Part shown: positions 17,291 through 26,171 of the stretch, piece by piece
Layout of the letters: each line of letters starts with the position of its first letter
Position numbering within the stretch: position 1 is the stretch's first letter
Assembly: GCF_050529585.1 (NCBI RefSeq)
Contig: NZ_CP172882.1
Span: 1,860,001-1,924,000, forward strand
Direction of reading: 5' to 3'
Length of the DNA stretch: 64,000 nt
DNA from: Enterococcus_D sp050529585
GTDB taxonomy: Bacteria > Bacillota > Bacilli > Lactobacillales > Enterococcaceae
Program-made: the position numbers and the translations under genes
Notes under the pieces: model-generated
The model's database searches: none
What the model was told of the DNA's origin: nothing
What the model saw: only the letters and a program-made list of their open reading frames with translations

Positions 17291-17605
17291 TTATAGACCC
17301 GGAATTCCTTTGGTATATTTGCCCATTGTTTGTTCCGTTTCTTTTTCGATTTTTGCTAGCCCATCATTGATTGCTAAGATAACCATATCTTGCAGCATCT
17401 CTAGATCATCAGTATCCACGATTGCTTCATCGATAGCCAAATCTTTCAATCTTTTATTTCCTGTGAACGTTGCTTTCACATATCCATTGGTTGATTCACC
17501 AAAGAATTCTTTTTGGTTCAACGCTTCTTGTTCTTTGACCATTTCTTTTTGCATTTTTTGCATCTGTTTCATCATGCCTTGCATATTGCCCATGCCTCGC
17601 ATCAT
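17291..17605 (-). CDS. ebfC: YbaB/EbfC family nucleoid-associated protein
   Basis: A small DNA-binding dimer of 104 residues, with the Met- and Gln-rich helical opening MMRGMGNMQGMMKQMQKMQKE and the GYVKATFTGNKRLKDLAIDE central strand region typical of the family. It is encoded between dnaX and recR in nearly all bacteria; a role in nucleoid organisation is established, a direct link to clamp loading or recombination is not. Seventeen bases separate it from the dnaX stop, with an AGGAGT ribosome binding site. Confidence 0.94.
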   Translation of the reverse strand: MMRGMGNMQGMMKQMQKMQKEMVKEQEALNQKEFFGESTNGYVKATFTGNKRLKDLAIDEAIVDTDDLEMLQDMVILAINDGLAKIEKETEQTMGKYTKGIPGL

Positions 17606-17621
17606 ATCGATTCACTCCTAT

Positions 17622-19346
17622 TTAGTTTTCTTCAATACTTGTTAACTCACCAAACATCGCTTGTGCTTGGGTTACTACAATATCATCTGCAGGATCTGTT
17701 TTTGCTTGCACAACTTCCCCTGCTTCTTCTTCTAGCTCTGTTTCTTCCGTCACTTGACCGCCAGCTAAAAACTCTCTGCGCAGCAAAGGCCAACTTTCTT
17801 TGGTGATAAACACGGCTTGCGGTGCATAATCTTTGACCATTCTAGAAATCTGATTGTGGATCAGCAGCTGAAAGTCTTGGTCATTGCTGGCCCGTTGACA
17901 GAGAATCTCATAGTCAAAAGCAATCACGACCCCCGTTTCGCTGGCAGCTTTGGCTTCGCTGGCATGCAACATCGCGCGTTGTGTCACGGATAAAGACATC
18001 AGCAAATCATCCCAAATATTGCGAATATTGGCCAAATCTTTTTTGGTAGCCCCTTTTAAGACTTGGAAAACCCGTTCCTTCGGCAAGCGAAAAGAACTCG
18101 TCGTCTTGCTTTTTTTATTGGTTGTCGCAGGTTCCATTGATGCCGCTGGTCGATTGTCTTGCAAACGTTGGATCTCTGCTTGTAATTTTTGGACAGCGAT
18201 CTGCAGCTGCTGAACTTCTTGGCTAGTATCTGACGATACAGCCCCTGACGCACCAACTGTTTGTTCCGAATCATTGGCTAACTTCACCATCGCCACTTCC
18301 AAATAAATCGTTGGGTTATTGGTGAATCGAACTTCGTTTTGTGTATCATTCAAAACAGAGATCCAGTGATAGATTTTGGGAGCATCAGTGTGTTGTGCCA
18401 ATGCCTTGAATCCTTCCGTCAGTTGCGTCGATTTGTCAGCAACCAATTGTGGTGCTTGTTGGTACATCAAGAGATCTCGACAGTAAACCAGCAGATTTTC
18501 TAACAAACGGCGGGCTTCTTTCCCAGATGCCAGCAATTCTCGCAAAATATTCAAAGCCTCAGCCACTTCTTTATCTAAACATGCTTGCATCAAGCGATCC
18601 ATCATATCAAAAGACAAACTGCCCGTCACTTCCAACGCATCTTGCATCGTCACAGTGCCATCACTAAAGGCAATGGCTTGATCTGTGATACTCAAGGCAT
18701 CCCGCATTCCCCCTTCTGCGGCTCTGGCAATCACTTGCAGCGCTTCTGGTTCGTAGGCGATCTCACTGGAATCAAGAACTTTCTCCAAATGAGAAACGAT
18801 GTCTAGCGTATTGATTCGTTTAAAATCAAATCGCTGTGTCCGCGAAATGATCGTAGCTGGGATTTTATGCGGTTCAGTTGTCGCTAGGATAAAGACAACA
18901 TTCTTTCTTGGTTCCTCCAAGGTTTTCAATAACGCATTAAAGGCTCCCGTCGATAGCATATGGACTTCATCAATAATATAAATTTTGTATTCAGCTTGTG
19001 TTGGTGCATAATTGGCGCGATCACGGATAAACCGAATTTCTTCAACACCATTGTTGCTGGCCGCATCGATCTCGATCACATCTTCTTGGGTACCAGCAGT
19101 AATAGAGCGACACATTTCGCATGCATTACATGGTTCCCCGTTGACCTGATTCGGACAGTTGATCGCTTTGGCAAAAATTTTCGCGGCACTCGTTTTACCG
19201 GTTCCTCGAGGACCCGTAAACAAATAAGCATGGGAAATTTGCTTTTGATCGATGGCATTTTTTAAAGTTTGGGTAATCGCCTTTTGTCCAACGACATCAT
19301 CAAATCGTTGAGAACGCCAAACGCGGTACAGTGCTTGATAAGCCAT
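17622..19346 (-). CDS. dnaX: DNA polymerase III subunit gamma/tau
   Basis: Clamp-loader ATPase of 574 residues. The start is taken at MAYQALYRVWRSQRF (19346), with GAGG six bases upstream; an in-frame GTG twelve bases earlier overlaps that site. AAA+ motifs: Walker A GPRGTGKTSAAKIF (about residues 45-58), zinc module CPNQVNGEPCNACEMC, Walker B and DEVHMLS, sensor 1 ATTEPHKIPATI and the SRC-like SRTQRFDFKR. Domain III and a tau-type C-terminal extension follow after about residue 370, including a coiled segment near residues 370-400. It heads the cluster that runs to yabA and rsmI. Confidence 0.96.
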   Translation of the reverse strand: MAYQALYRVWRSQRFDDVVGQKAITQTLKNAIDQKQISHAYLFTGPRGTGKTSAAKIFAKAINCPNQVNGEPCNACEMCRSITAGTQEDVIEIDAASNNGVEEIRFIRDRANYAPTQAEYKIYIIDEVHMLSTGAFNALLKTLEEPRKNVVFILATTEPHKIPATIISRTQRFDFKRINTLDIVSHLEKVLDSSEIAYEPEALQVIARAAEGGMRDALSITDQAIAFSDGTVTMQDALEVTGSLSFDMMDRLMQACLDKEVAEALNILRELLASGKEARRLLENLLVYCRDLLMYQQAPQLVADKSTQLTEGFKALAQHTDAPKIYHWISVLNDTQNEVRFTNNPTIYLEVAMVKLANDSEQTVGASGAVSSDTSQEVQQLQIAVQKLQAEIQRLQDNRPAASMEPATTNKKSKTTSSFRLPKERVFQVLKGATKKDLANIRNIWDDLLMSLSVTQRAMLHASEAKAASETGVVIAFDYEILCQRASNDQDFQLLIHNQISRMVKDYAPQAVFITKESWPLLRREFLAGGQVTEETELEEEAGEVVQAKTDPADDIVVTQAQAMFGELTSIEEN

Positions 19347-19468
19347 AATTTTCCTCACTCATTTCAAAATTCGCTACATTCTATTATACGTAATATTTGC
19401 AGAAAAAACTACCTTTTCAAAGGCGCAATTGCAAAAGATAACTAAATTTAATGTACAGCAGAAATCCT

Positions 19469-19486
19469 TCATGTCAGTTCACATGA
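19469..19486. repeat. Inverted repeat in the dnaX / SPFH-operon divergent region
   Basis: TCATGT and ACATGA arms separated by six bases form an 18-bp palindrome, about 120 bases from dnaX and 80 bases upstream of the SPFH operon's -10 box (TATAAT at 19549-19554). It may be an operator; no known regulator site was recognised. Confidence 0.4.
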
Positions 19487-19605
19487 TATGCGATGAAATC
19501 AAACAATCTACAGCTTTGGTCTGATGACGTGATTCTCGCCCCCTATGGTATAATGAACATACATTCATCTATTCAAGATGATGACAATTCAAAGGAGGAC
19601 TGAAA

Positions 19606-20847
19606 ATGGGTATTATCAAAGCGGCAACAAGCACGATCGGCGGCGGTTTAGCAGATCAGTGGCTAGAGGTTATCGAACCTGACAATATGGGTGACACGAC
19701 AGTAATGACTAAAGGTGTGAAAGTTCGACGCAATGACAAACGCGGTTCCAATAAAAAAGGCACAGATGATGTGATCACTGACGGTTCCGTGATCCACGTC
19801 TATCCAAATATGATGATGTTGCTAGTAGATGGCGGCAAAATCATCGATTACACTGCCGAGGAAGGCTACTATACAGTCAAAAATAATTTGGCACCTTCGA
19901 TGTTCAATGGATCACTGAAAGATGCAATTTCCGAAACCTTCGATCGTTTCAAATTTGGCGGCGTTACACCGCAAAAACAACAAGTATTTTATATCAACTT
20001 GCAAGAAATCAAAGGTATTCGCTTTGGCACTTCATCGCCGTTGAATTACTTCGATAATTTTTACAACGCCGAATTATTTTTAAGAGCCCACGGGAATTAT
20101 TCCTTACGGATCACTGACCCAATCTTGTTTTACACCAATGCGATTCCTAAAAACAAAACCCAAGTTGATATCAATGACATCAATGAGCAGTACTTGGCAG
20201 AATTTTTGACAGCGCTGCAAACAGCAATCAACAAGATGTCGGCAGATGGCGAACGCATTTCTTATGTACCATCAAAAAGCATGGAATTAAGCAAATACAT
20301 GGGGAATGTTTTAGATGAGAGCTGGCGCGAATTGCGCGGCATGGAGATTGTTTCAGTAGCTGTCGCAAGTATCTCTTATACGGATGATTCTGTGAAACTA
20401 ATCAACATGCGTAACCAAGGGGCGATGCTTGGCGACCCTTCTGTCCGTGAAGGATACGTCCAAGGCTCGATCGCTCGAGGTATGGAATCAGCCGGCAGCA
20501 ACGCAGCAGGTGCAACAACCGGCTTTGTAGGTATGGGCATGGGCATGAATGCCAATGGCAGCTATTTGAACCAAGCAGCGCAAAATAACCAGCAACAGAT
20601 TCAGCAAAATCAAGAACAACAAAAACAGCAAGCCCAAAACAACGGTGAGCAATGGGATTGTCCACAATGCGGCACAACCAACACCGGTAAGTTCTGCAGC
20701 AACTGCGGCACTGAAAAACCAACCAGTGGCGGTCCTAGCTTAAAAATGAAATGTGCAGACTGCGGTGAAATCATCGATTTAGCCAATGGTATTCCTAAAT
20801 TCTGTCCAAACTGCGGCAAACCATTTAAAGGTGTTCCCATCGATTGA
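19606..20847 (+). CDS. SPFH-domain protein with C-terminal zinc ribbons (YdjI-like)
   Basis: A 413-residue cytoplasmic protein. Residues about 1-290 form a 'virion core/SPFH' domain like B. subtilis YdjI (GIIKAATSTIGGGLADQWLE opening, then FDRFKFGGVTPQKQQVFYIN and the LINMRNQGAMLGD end). A low-complexity linker rich in Gly, Met, Asn and Gln (about 300-350) leads to two zinc ribbons, CPQCG/CSNCG and CADCG/CPNCG. In B. subtilis, YdjI is brought to the membrane by YdjG and YdjH and links PspA to envelope-stress defence. The next two genes here match those partners. The start has a GGAGG box; a TATAAT lies 52 bases upstream. Confidence 0.85.
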   Translation: MGIIKAATSTIGGGLADQWLEVIEPDNMGDTTVMTKGVKVRRNDKRGSNKKGTDDVITDGSVIHVYPNMMMLLVDGGKIIDYTAEEGYYTVKNNLAPSMFNGSLKDAISETFDRFKFGGVTPQKQQVFYINLQEIKGIRFGTSSPLNYFDNFYNAELFLRAHGNYSLRITDPILFYTNAIPKNKTQVDINDINEQYLAEFLTALQTAINKMSADGERISYVPSKSMELSKYMGNVLDESWRELRGMEIVSVAVASISYTDDSVKLINMRNQGAMLGDPSVREGYVQGSIARGMESAGSNAAGATTGFVGMGMGMNANGSYLNQAAQNNQQQIQQNQEQQKQQAQNNGEQWDCPQCGTTNTGKFCSNCGTEKPTSGGPSLKMKCADCGEIIDLANGIPKFCPNCGKPFKGVPID

Positions 20848-20864
20848 ACAAAGGAGGAACTCTA

Positions 20865-21989
20865 ATGGACGTTATCACACATAAGTGCCCCAATTGCGGG
20901 GGCGCTTTGACTTTTGATCCAGGAGATCAAAAATTTCACTGCCCTTTTTGTTTAAGTATCTTCAGCGAAGATGAAGTGACAGCTTTTGAAGAAAAACAAA
21001 AAGAAGCCAAAATGGCTGATCAAGACACTATAGGAACGCAAACAATCACAGAAGATACAGAGCCGCAATTGAAAGAAGATTTACAACAACAAGCTGATGA
21101 AGCAGCTGCGCAAATGGATCTTTTTCTCTGTCCAAGTTGTGGCGCAGAGATCGTGACCGATGCAACGACAGCAGCTACCTACTGCTATTTCTGCCACAAT
21201 CCAGTGGTCTTGTCTGGCCGTTTATCAGGTGAGTTTTTGCCGAACAAAGTTTTGCCTTTTGCGGTTGAAAAAGAAGAAGCTACTGAAAAGTTTCTGGCGT
21301 GGGCCAAAAAGAAATGGTTTGTGCCGCGAGATTTCTTTGATCAATCTCAAGTTGAAAAATTGACCGGTGTCTACTTTCCTTATTGGTCCGTCGATGCCGA
21401 AATGGACGGACAACTTTCTGGTACTGGCACTTCATTGCGCATTTGGCGTGTAGGTGATATAGAATACACGGAGCACAAGCAATTTGCCGTCACGAGACAA
21501 GGGAAGATCCGCATCAAAGAACTGATCAAAAATGCGTTGTCCAAAAACGTTCAGAAAAAAATGGTCACAGGCGTCCAACCTTTCCCGCTTGAAAAAGCGG
21601 TTGATTTTCGCAGTCAATATTTGGCCGGTTTCCAAGCAGAAAAACGCGACATCGAATATCAAACGTTGGCTGATGAAGTCAAACAAGAACTTTCAGGCTA
21701 TGCAGAAAATCTGTTGAGTGATACGGTAAATGGCTATACCAGCTTTAATCGGACGCAACGATCAATCGATATCACACAGCAAAACAACAACTATGTATTA
21801 TTGCCAGTTTGGCTGGTGACGTATCGGGCCGATGACCCGAACAAGAGCGCCTTTTATTATGCGATGAATGGACAAACTGGTAAAGTGAGCGGTGTCTTGC
21901 CCATCAGTTATCAACGTTTAGGCCTCCTCAGCGGCGGTATCTTTGCAGCAATTGCCATTATCGGCATGATCGTGGGGTATTTCATATGA
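20865..21989 (+). CDS. Zinc-ribbon membrane protein, YdjG-like
   Basis: A 374-residue protein starting MDVITHKCPNCGGALTFDPG, placed at 20865 because AAAGGAGG precedes this ATG. The N-terminal zinc ribbon (CPNCG...CPFC) is followed by an acidic linker, a second zinc ribbon (CPSCG...CYFC) at about residues 87-110, a large beta-rich soluble region and one C-terminal membrane helix (about residues 350-372, GGIFAAIAIIGMIVGYF). This matches B. subtilis YdjG, which with YdjH anchors the SPFH protein YdjI at the membrane. The gene begins 17 bases after the SPFH gene and its last four bases overlap the next start. Confidence 0.8.
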   Translation: MDVITHKCPNCGGALTFDPGDQKFHCPFCLSIFSEDEVTAFEEKQKEAKMADQDTIGTQTITEDTEPQLKEDLQQQADEAAAQMDLFLCPSCGAEIVTDATTAATYCYFCHNPVVLSGRLSGEFLPNKVLPFAVEKEEATEKFLAWAKKKWFVPRDFFDQSQVEKLTGVYFPYWSVDAEMDGQLSGTGTSLRIWRVGDIEYTEHKQFAVTRQGKIRIKELIKNALSKNVQKKMVTGVQPFPLEKAVDFRSQYLAGFQAEKRDIEYQTLADEVKQELSGYAENLLSDTVNGYTSFNRTQRSIDITQQNNNYVLLPVWLVTYRADDPNKSAFYYAMNGQTGKVSGVLPISYQRLGLLSGGIFAAIAIIGMIVGYFI

Positions 21990-22795
21990 AAAAAATATCC
22001 TTGATTTTCTTTATCGCTCTCGGTTTTTTCTTTACGACAGCACCAGCATTGGCAGCTGAGGACACTGTATCAGATAACGCTAATTTGTTTACAGAAGAAG
22101 AAATCCAGCAACTAAGCCAAGAAGCAGATACGCTAAACGAAACCATCAAAGGCGAAGTCTTTATTGAGACAACCAATAGCCCAACTGATGATATTGAATA
22201 CTATACCGATCGTTATTTGGCTGATCGGGTCGGCAATGACAATAATGGTTCTGCATTAGTGATCAACATGAATATCCGTGAATTCCATGTGTCTACCTCA
22301 GGGAATATGATCGATTACCTCACAGATGCACGTTTGGATGATATGCTTGATGCGATGTATGATGCAGCGAGTGAAGGCAATTACTTTCAAGTGGCAAAGA
22401 TTTATTTGCAGCAATCCGCTCATTTTGTCGAGTCAGGTGTGCCTGGCGGTCATTATCGTGTCGATCGAGATACTGGTAAGATCACCTATTACAAAGTCTT
22501 GACCCCTCTAGAGATTGGCATTAGTTTGGTTGTAGCTGCGATTGCAGCGATTGCCTTTTTCGTGATCGTAAAATCACGCTATCAATTGAAGATGGGTGGC
22601 TATAAATATCCTTATCGTGAAAAATCAGCGATCAAATTGACGCAGAAGGAAGATCGGTTGGTCAATTCATTCGTCACCACCCGCAGAATTCCGCGCCCAC
22701 CAAAGAACTCTGGCGGTGGCGGTTTCGGTGGCGGCGGCAGCACAACACATTCTTCTGGCGGCGGCACATTCGGCGGTGGCGGCAGAAGTTTCTAA
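21986..22795 (+). CDS. TPM-domain membrane protein, YdjH-like
   Basis: A 269-residue protein with a signal peptide (KKISLIFFIALGFFFTTAPALA, cleavage after about residue 22-25), an extracytoplasmic TPM domain (about 27-160: DNANLFTEEEIQQL onward, ALVINMNIREFHVSTSGN), a membrane helix at about 170-192 and a Gly/Ser-rich C-terminal tail with repeated GGGG blocks. This corresponds to YdjH. ATGA overlap with the previous gene suggests translational coupling, and a strong terminator follows, closing the three-gene operon. No pspA gene is adjacent, unlike in B. subtilis. Confidence 0.82.
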   Translation: MKKISLIFFIALGFFFTTAPALAAEDTVSDNANLFTEEEIQQLSQEADTLNETIKGEVFIETTNSPTDDIEYYTDRYLADRVGNDNNGSALVINMNIREFHVSTSGNMIDYLTDARLDDMLDAMYDAASEGNYFQVAKIYLQQSAHFVESGVPGGHYRVDRDTGKITYYKVLTPLEIGISLVVAAIAAIAFFVIVKSRYQLKMGGYKYPYREKSAIKLTQKEDRLVNSFVTTRRIPRPPKNSGGGGFGGGGSTTHSSGGGTFGGGGRSF

Positions 22796-22799
22796 TACC

Positions 22800-22833
22800 A
22801 AAAAAAGAATTCCGTATTGGAATTCTTTTTTTA
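22800..22833 (+). terminator. Terminator of the SPFH/TPM operon
   Basis: AAAAAAAGAATTCC pairs with GGAATTCTTTTTTT around a 5-base loop, five bases after the stop codon. Confidence 0.92.
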
Positions 22834-22892
22834 TTTGACACTTTCATTTTTTTGCATTATCATTAGGAAAAATTAGGAAAAGAGGATGGGTT

Positions 22893-24458
22893 ATGTTTGA
22901 ACTTATTAGGAAAAACAAATTCTTTATTTGTCTAAGTATTCTACTGGTCATTTTTACTGCAGTTAGTACATTTATTTTCCCGCTTTTATTACAAGACAGC
23001 ACCTCCTTTACATTCACGCAACTGGTTATTCTACTTATCATAACGCTAACTGCAACATATTTTGCGCAATTTCTCCTTATTTTGATTAAAGAACGCTATG
23101 CAGCCACATTGAATAAGAACCATTTATTTACCTTATTGCTCCAAATGAAGCGCATGCCGTACACAGCGTTGTCAAAAAAACAACCCACTTATTTATTGAA
23201 TCGGATATTCGGTGTGGTCGATGCCTATTATTTATTTATATGCGGCAGTTTTAGCGAAAGTATTCGCTGTGTGATCCTTATCCTCGTCTCCCTTTTGATG
23301 TGCCTAAAAATCCATATCTTGTTAGGGCTTCCGCTGCTGATGTTGATTCCCATCAACCTATTGGGCTATTACGCAATCAACAAACACTTAGCCGTTAGGA
23401 TGGCCAAAATGCAACAAACTGCCGCTTATACAAACAAGGAATTGCTGACCTCCATCACCCATGTAGAAACCATGAAACAGTGGAGTCAGCAAATATTCAA
23501 ACAACTATTTGAAAAAGAGTTACATGCGATGTATCAAACACTTGCCAAAACAAATATTTTCGCACAATCTTCAAGTCTTGGCATCAATATGCTGAATCAA
23601 GTCGCACAAACTGGTGTCTATCTATTTGTTATACAAAGAATTCTACAACATACACTTCCCTCCACTGCGATTATTTTGGTAGGTGTTCTGTTGCCAATCT
23701 ATTTTTCCGCGCTGGGTGGGTTGACCAAAATCAATTTAGACACCACTACCTTGAAAACCAACCAGCAATTTGTCAAAGATGAAATAACAGCCTTTTTACC
23801 TCAAAAAGATACCGAAAAGGTAAAAGAAGTCCAGGGCTTCACGTTAACCAATCCCAAAATAGCTATGGATAGTAGCCACACTTTTCACTTTGATGTCCAT
23901 ACAACGATCAAAAAAGGCGAACACATTCATCTTTGTGGTCCATCAGGAAGAGGAAAGTCAACTTTACTGAAAGCGATTTGCGGTTTTTATCCTATTGATG
24001 GACTTGAGTTTAGTTGCGTATCAGAAAATAATCAACCCATTCAATGTACAAATCTCAATAATGATCGCATATTGTATCTAGCACAAGAACCGACCATTTT
24101 GTCACGAACGATTGAAGAGAATATTACGTGGGGCAGGAAATTGACCTCAGATGAGAAAGCCTATCTGGAAAAAACCAGTATTTTAACCCCTTTGTTTCTC
24201 CATCGAAATTGGACCAGCTGTTTGAAAGAAAATGGTGCTGACCTTTCCGGAGGAGAAAAACAACGTATTGCTGTTGCACGAGCATTGATCAGCAAGGCAG
24301 ATATTTTGCTGCTGGATGAAGCTACCAGCAGCCTTGATGACCATTCTATACAAATCATTATGAATGCTTTAAAAATCCATGCAAAGGAACGCATAATCAT
24401 CTATACTAGTCATAAGAAAGATGATGCCGCTTTTTGTCATCGCACACTCACGATTTAG
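22893..24458 (+). CDS. ABC exporter half-transporter (permease fused to ATPase)
   Basis: A 521-residue exporter of the type I (ABCB-like) fold: five or six membrane segments in residues 10-300, then an ATPase domain. The domain shows Walker A CGPSGRGKST, signature DLSGGEKQRIAVARAL, Walker B ILLLDEATSSLDD and, in place of the usual H-loop histidine, YTSHKKDD. The catalytic Glu is present, so a homodimer could be active. The Q-loop reads YLAQEPTILS. The TM part is unusually short and weakly conserved. It is co-directional with a small HTH gene nine bases downstream, and the pair is richer in A and T than its neighbours. Substrate unknown. Confidence 0.82.
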   Translation: MFELIRKNKFFICLSILLVIFTAVSTFIFPLLLQDSTSFTFTQLVILLIITLTATYFAQFLLILIKERYAATLNKNHLFTLLLQMKRMPYTALSKKQPTYLLNRIFGVVDAYYLFICGSFSESIRCVILILVSLLMCLKIHILLGLPLLMLIPINLLGYYAINKHLAVRMAKMQQTAAYTNKELLTSITHVETMKQWSQQIFKQLFEKELHAMYQTLAKTNIFAQSSSLGINMLNQVAQTGVYLFVIQRILQHTLPSTAIILVGVLLPIYFSALGGLTKINLDTTTLKTNQQFVKDEITAFLPQKDTEKVKEVQGFTLTNPKIAMDSSHTFHFDVHTTIKKGEHIHLCGPSGRGKSTLLKAICGFYPIDGLEFSCVSENNQPIQCTNLNNDRILYLAQEPTILSRTIEENITWGRKLTSDEKAYLEKTSILTPLFLHRNWTSCLKENGADLSGGEKQRIAVARALISKADILLLDEATSSLDDHSIQIIMNALKIHAKERIIIYTSHKKDDAAFCHRTLTI

Positions 24459-24467
24459 GAGGCACGT

Positions 24468-24914
24468 ATGAAGGATTACTATACAGTGGATGAACTTGCC
24501 AAAAAACTGGGGGTCACTACCCGAACGATACGCAATTACCAAAAATCCCATATGATCGAAGGCGTAAAAGTAGCTGGACAATGGCGTTTTTCCCGAGAAG
24601 CGGTGCAGACTTTACTCGGTGAAAACTTTACAGATCCTTTATTGACATTCAATCAACAGCGTGAAGAAAAAAAGCATGGCGAAAGTTTGCTCGCTATTGA
24701 TGTGCCGATTGTCTCAGATGACCTGCTCAAAAAACAAACACAAGAAATCATTAACCAATTCAACTCACTTTATTCTAGTGAAAATCGCCAATTTTTCTAC
24801 GAAAGAATCAATGATCATCTTGCGCGCTACACCCTTGTCGGTCATTTGAAATACGTCATAACATTCGGTCAATGGATCGAATCTTTGATTGAAAAAAGCA
24901 CAAACACTAAGTGA
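24468..24914 (+). CDS. Small HTH protein (MerR/excisionase-like N-terminus)
   Basis: A 148-residue protein whose first 50 residues form a winged helix-turn-helix of the MerR/excisionase type (YTVDELAKKLGVTTRTIRNYQKSHMIEGVKVAGQWRFSREAVQTLL). The remaining 95 residues are helical and carry no motif I recognise. There is no Cys pair or metal site of classic MerR sensors. It starts nine bases after the exporter stop with a GGAGG box, so it is most likely co-expressed with it and may regulate it. Function otherwise unknown. Confidence 0.7.
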   Translation: MKDYYTVDELAKKLGVTTRTIRNYQKSHMIEGVKVAGQWRFSREAVQTLLGENFTDPLLTFNQQREEKKHGESLLAIDVPIVSDDLLKKQTQEIINQFNSLYSSENRQFFYERINDHLARYTLVGHLKYVITFGQWIESLIEKSTNTK

Positions 24915-24923
24915 ATACCAAAA

Positions 24924-24972
24924 CCCCTGGAGGATCCAACGAATCTAAACGTTGGATTCTTCAGGGGCTTTT
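24924..24972. terminator. Terminator between the HTH gene and the threonine dehydratase gene
   Basis: An 18-bp stem with two mismatches (24924-24941 against 24950-24967) followed by CTTTTC; it separates convergent genes. Confidence 0.8.
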
Positions 24973-24999
24973 CACTTGTCTCAAAGGGTCTTTGGTAAA

Positions 25000-25968
25000 T
25001 CAAATAATCTCTTTAAACACTGAAAAATCGATGTTCCCACCAGAGACAATTGCTACAGTTTTTTTGTCTTTGAGCAAATGATCGATTTGACCACTTAAGA
25101 TAGCTGCCGTACTTAAAGCACCGGCACCTTCAGCAATCACTTTTTCTTTTAGCGCCAGATAATTGATGGCTTTCTCAATATCCTTTTCTTCTACTAGAAC
25201 CGTCTCATCGATTCTCGTTTTTAGGACTTCATAGGTCAACTCTCCTGCTAAAGCAACATCGCAACCATCTGCCAACGTTCGATTCCGCCGGTTGGCAACC
25301 AATTTTTGCTGCCAAATCGACGCAATCATTCCGTACACGCCGTAAGATTGGACACCAATAATTTTGACTTCTGGCCTAAGATCCTTTATTGCTAAAGCTA
25401 TACCAGCAATGAGACCGCCACCACCAATGGGTACGATCACATTATCGACCAAAGGCAAATCAGCCAAAATCTCCAAAGCAATTGTTCCCTGACCTTCCAT
25501 GACAGCTTGATCATCAAACGGCGATACAAAGACTTCTCCACTATCTTTCATCGCCTCCAAAGTGATCTGTTTCGTTTCATCAAAGGTCTCCCCCGCCAAA
25601 ACAACTTCTGCACCATAGCTTTGCGTCGCCTCGACTTTTGTTTTAGCCGCCGTGAGAGGCATAAAGATCCGTACCTTGATCCCCAATAGAGATCCCGCCA
25701 AGGCTACACCTTGGGCATGGTTGCCAGCCGAACAAGCAATCACACCACGGCTGCGTTCGTTTTCAGTTAGAGAAGATAATTTGTTATAGGCACCCCGGGC
25801 TTTGAATGAACCTGTCCGTTGCAGGTTTTCTAATTTCAAAAAGATTTCACCGTCTTTCTCTTTGCTTAAAATGTTCGACGGCGCAAGTGGTGTATGGATC
25901 ATGATTGGTTTTAGTCTCTGATACGCTGCTTGAATCCCCAAACTTTCAATCCCTGATTCAGTTGTCAC
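25000..25968 (-). CDS. tdcB: Threonine/serine ammonia-lyase, catabolic type
   Basis: A 322-residue pyridoxal-phosphate enzyme deaminating threonine to 2-oxobutyrate (and serine to pyruvate). The PLP lysine is K56 in SFKARGAYNK, the substrate loop is SAGNHAQG and the phosphate cup is GGGGL. It ends near residue 322 without the C-terminal ACT-like domains of biosynthetic IlvA, so it is the short form without isoleucine feedback sites; it may be catabolic or may feed isoleucine synthesis. It is divergent from ilvE, whose upstream region has CodY sites. The symbol is given by domain structure, not by demonstrated regulation. Confidence 0.85.
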   Translation of the reverse strand: MTTESGIESLGIQAAYQRLKPIMIHTPLAPSNILSKEKDGEIFLKLENLQRTGSFKARGAYNKLSSLTENERSRGVIACSAGNHAQGVALAGSLLGIKVRIFMPLTAAKTKVEATQSYGAEVVLAGETFDETKQITLEAMKDSGEVFVSPFDDQAVMEGQGTIALEILADLPLVDNVIVPIGGGGLIAGIALAIKDLRPEVKIIGVQSYGVYGMIASIWQQKLVANRRNRTLADGCDVALAGELTYEVLKTRIDETVLVEEKDIEKAINYLALKEKVIAEGAGALSTAAILSGQIDHLLKDKKTVAIVSGGNIDFSVFKEII

Positions 25969-26078
25969 ATCCGATCCTCCTTTTTTGTTATTTCATATCC
26001 TTATTGAAGCACAGAAAATTTAGAAATACAATTGATTCAGCCCCCTTTGTGACAATAATATGGATAGCTGACGCGTAA

Positions 26079-26093
26079 AAATTTTAGAAAATA
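26079..26093 (+). promoter_or_regulatory. Second, weaker CodY-like box upstream of ilvE
   Basis: AAATTTTAGAAAATA matches the CodY consensus at 12 of 15 positions and lies 6 bases left of the stronger box, so the two could be occupied together. Confidence 0.5.
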
Positions 26094-26099
26094 TTGGTA

Positions 26100-26114
26100 A
26101 ATTTTCAGAAAATA
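26100..26114 (+). promoter_or_regulatory. CodY box abutting the ilvE promoter
   Basis: AATTTTCAGAAAATA matches AATTTTCWGAAAATT at 14 of 15 positions. It directly precedes a plausible -35 (TGACTT, 26116-26121) that is 16 bases from the -10 TATACT (26138-26143), a placement suited to repression when branched-chain amino acids and GTP are plentiful. Confidence 0.8.
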
Positions 26115-26171
26115 ATGACTTTTAAAAACGTAAGTGCTATACTTATAAAAATTAAAAAAGGGTGTGAACAA

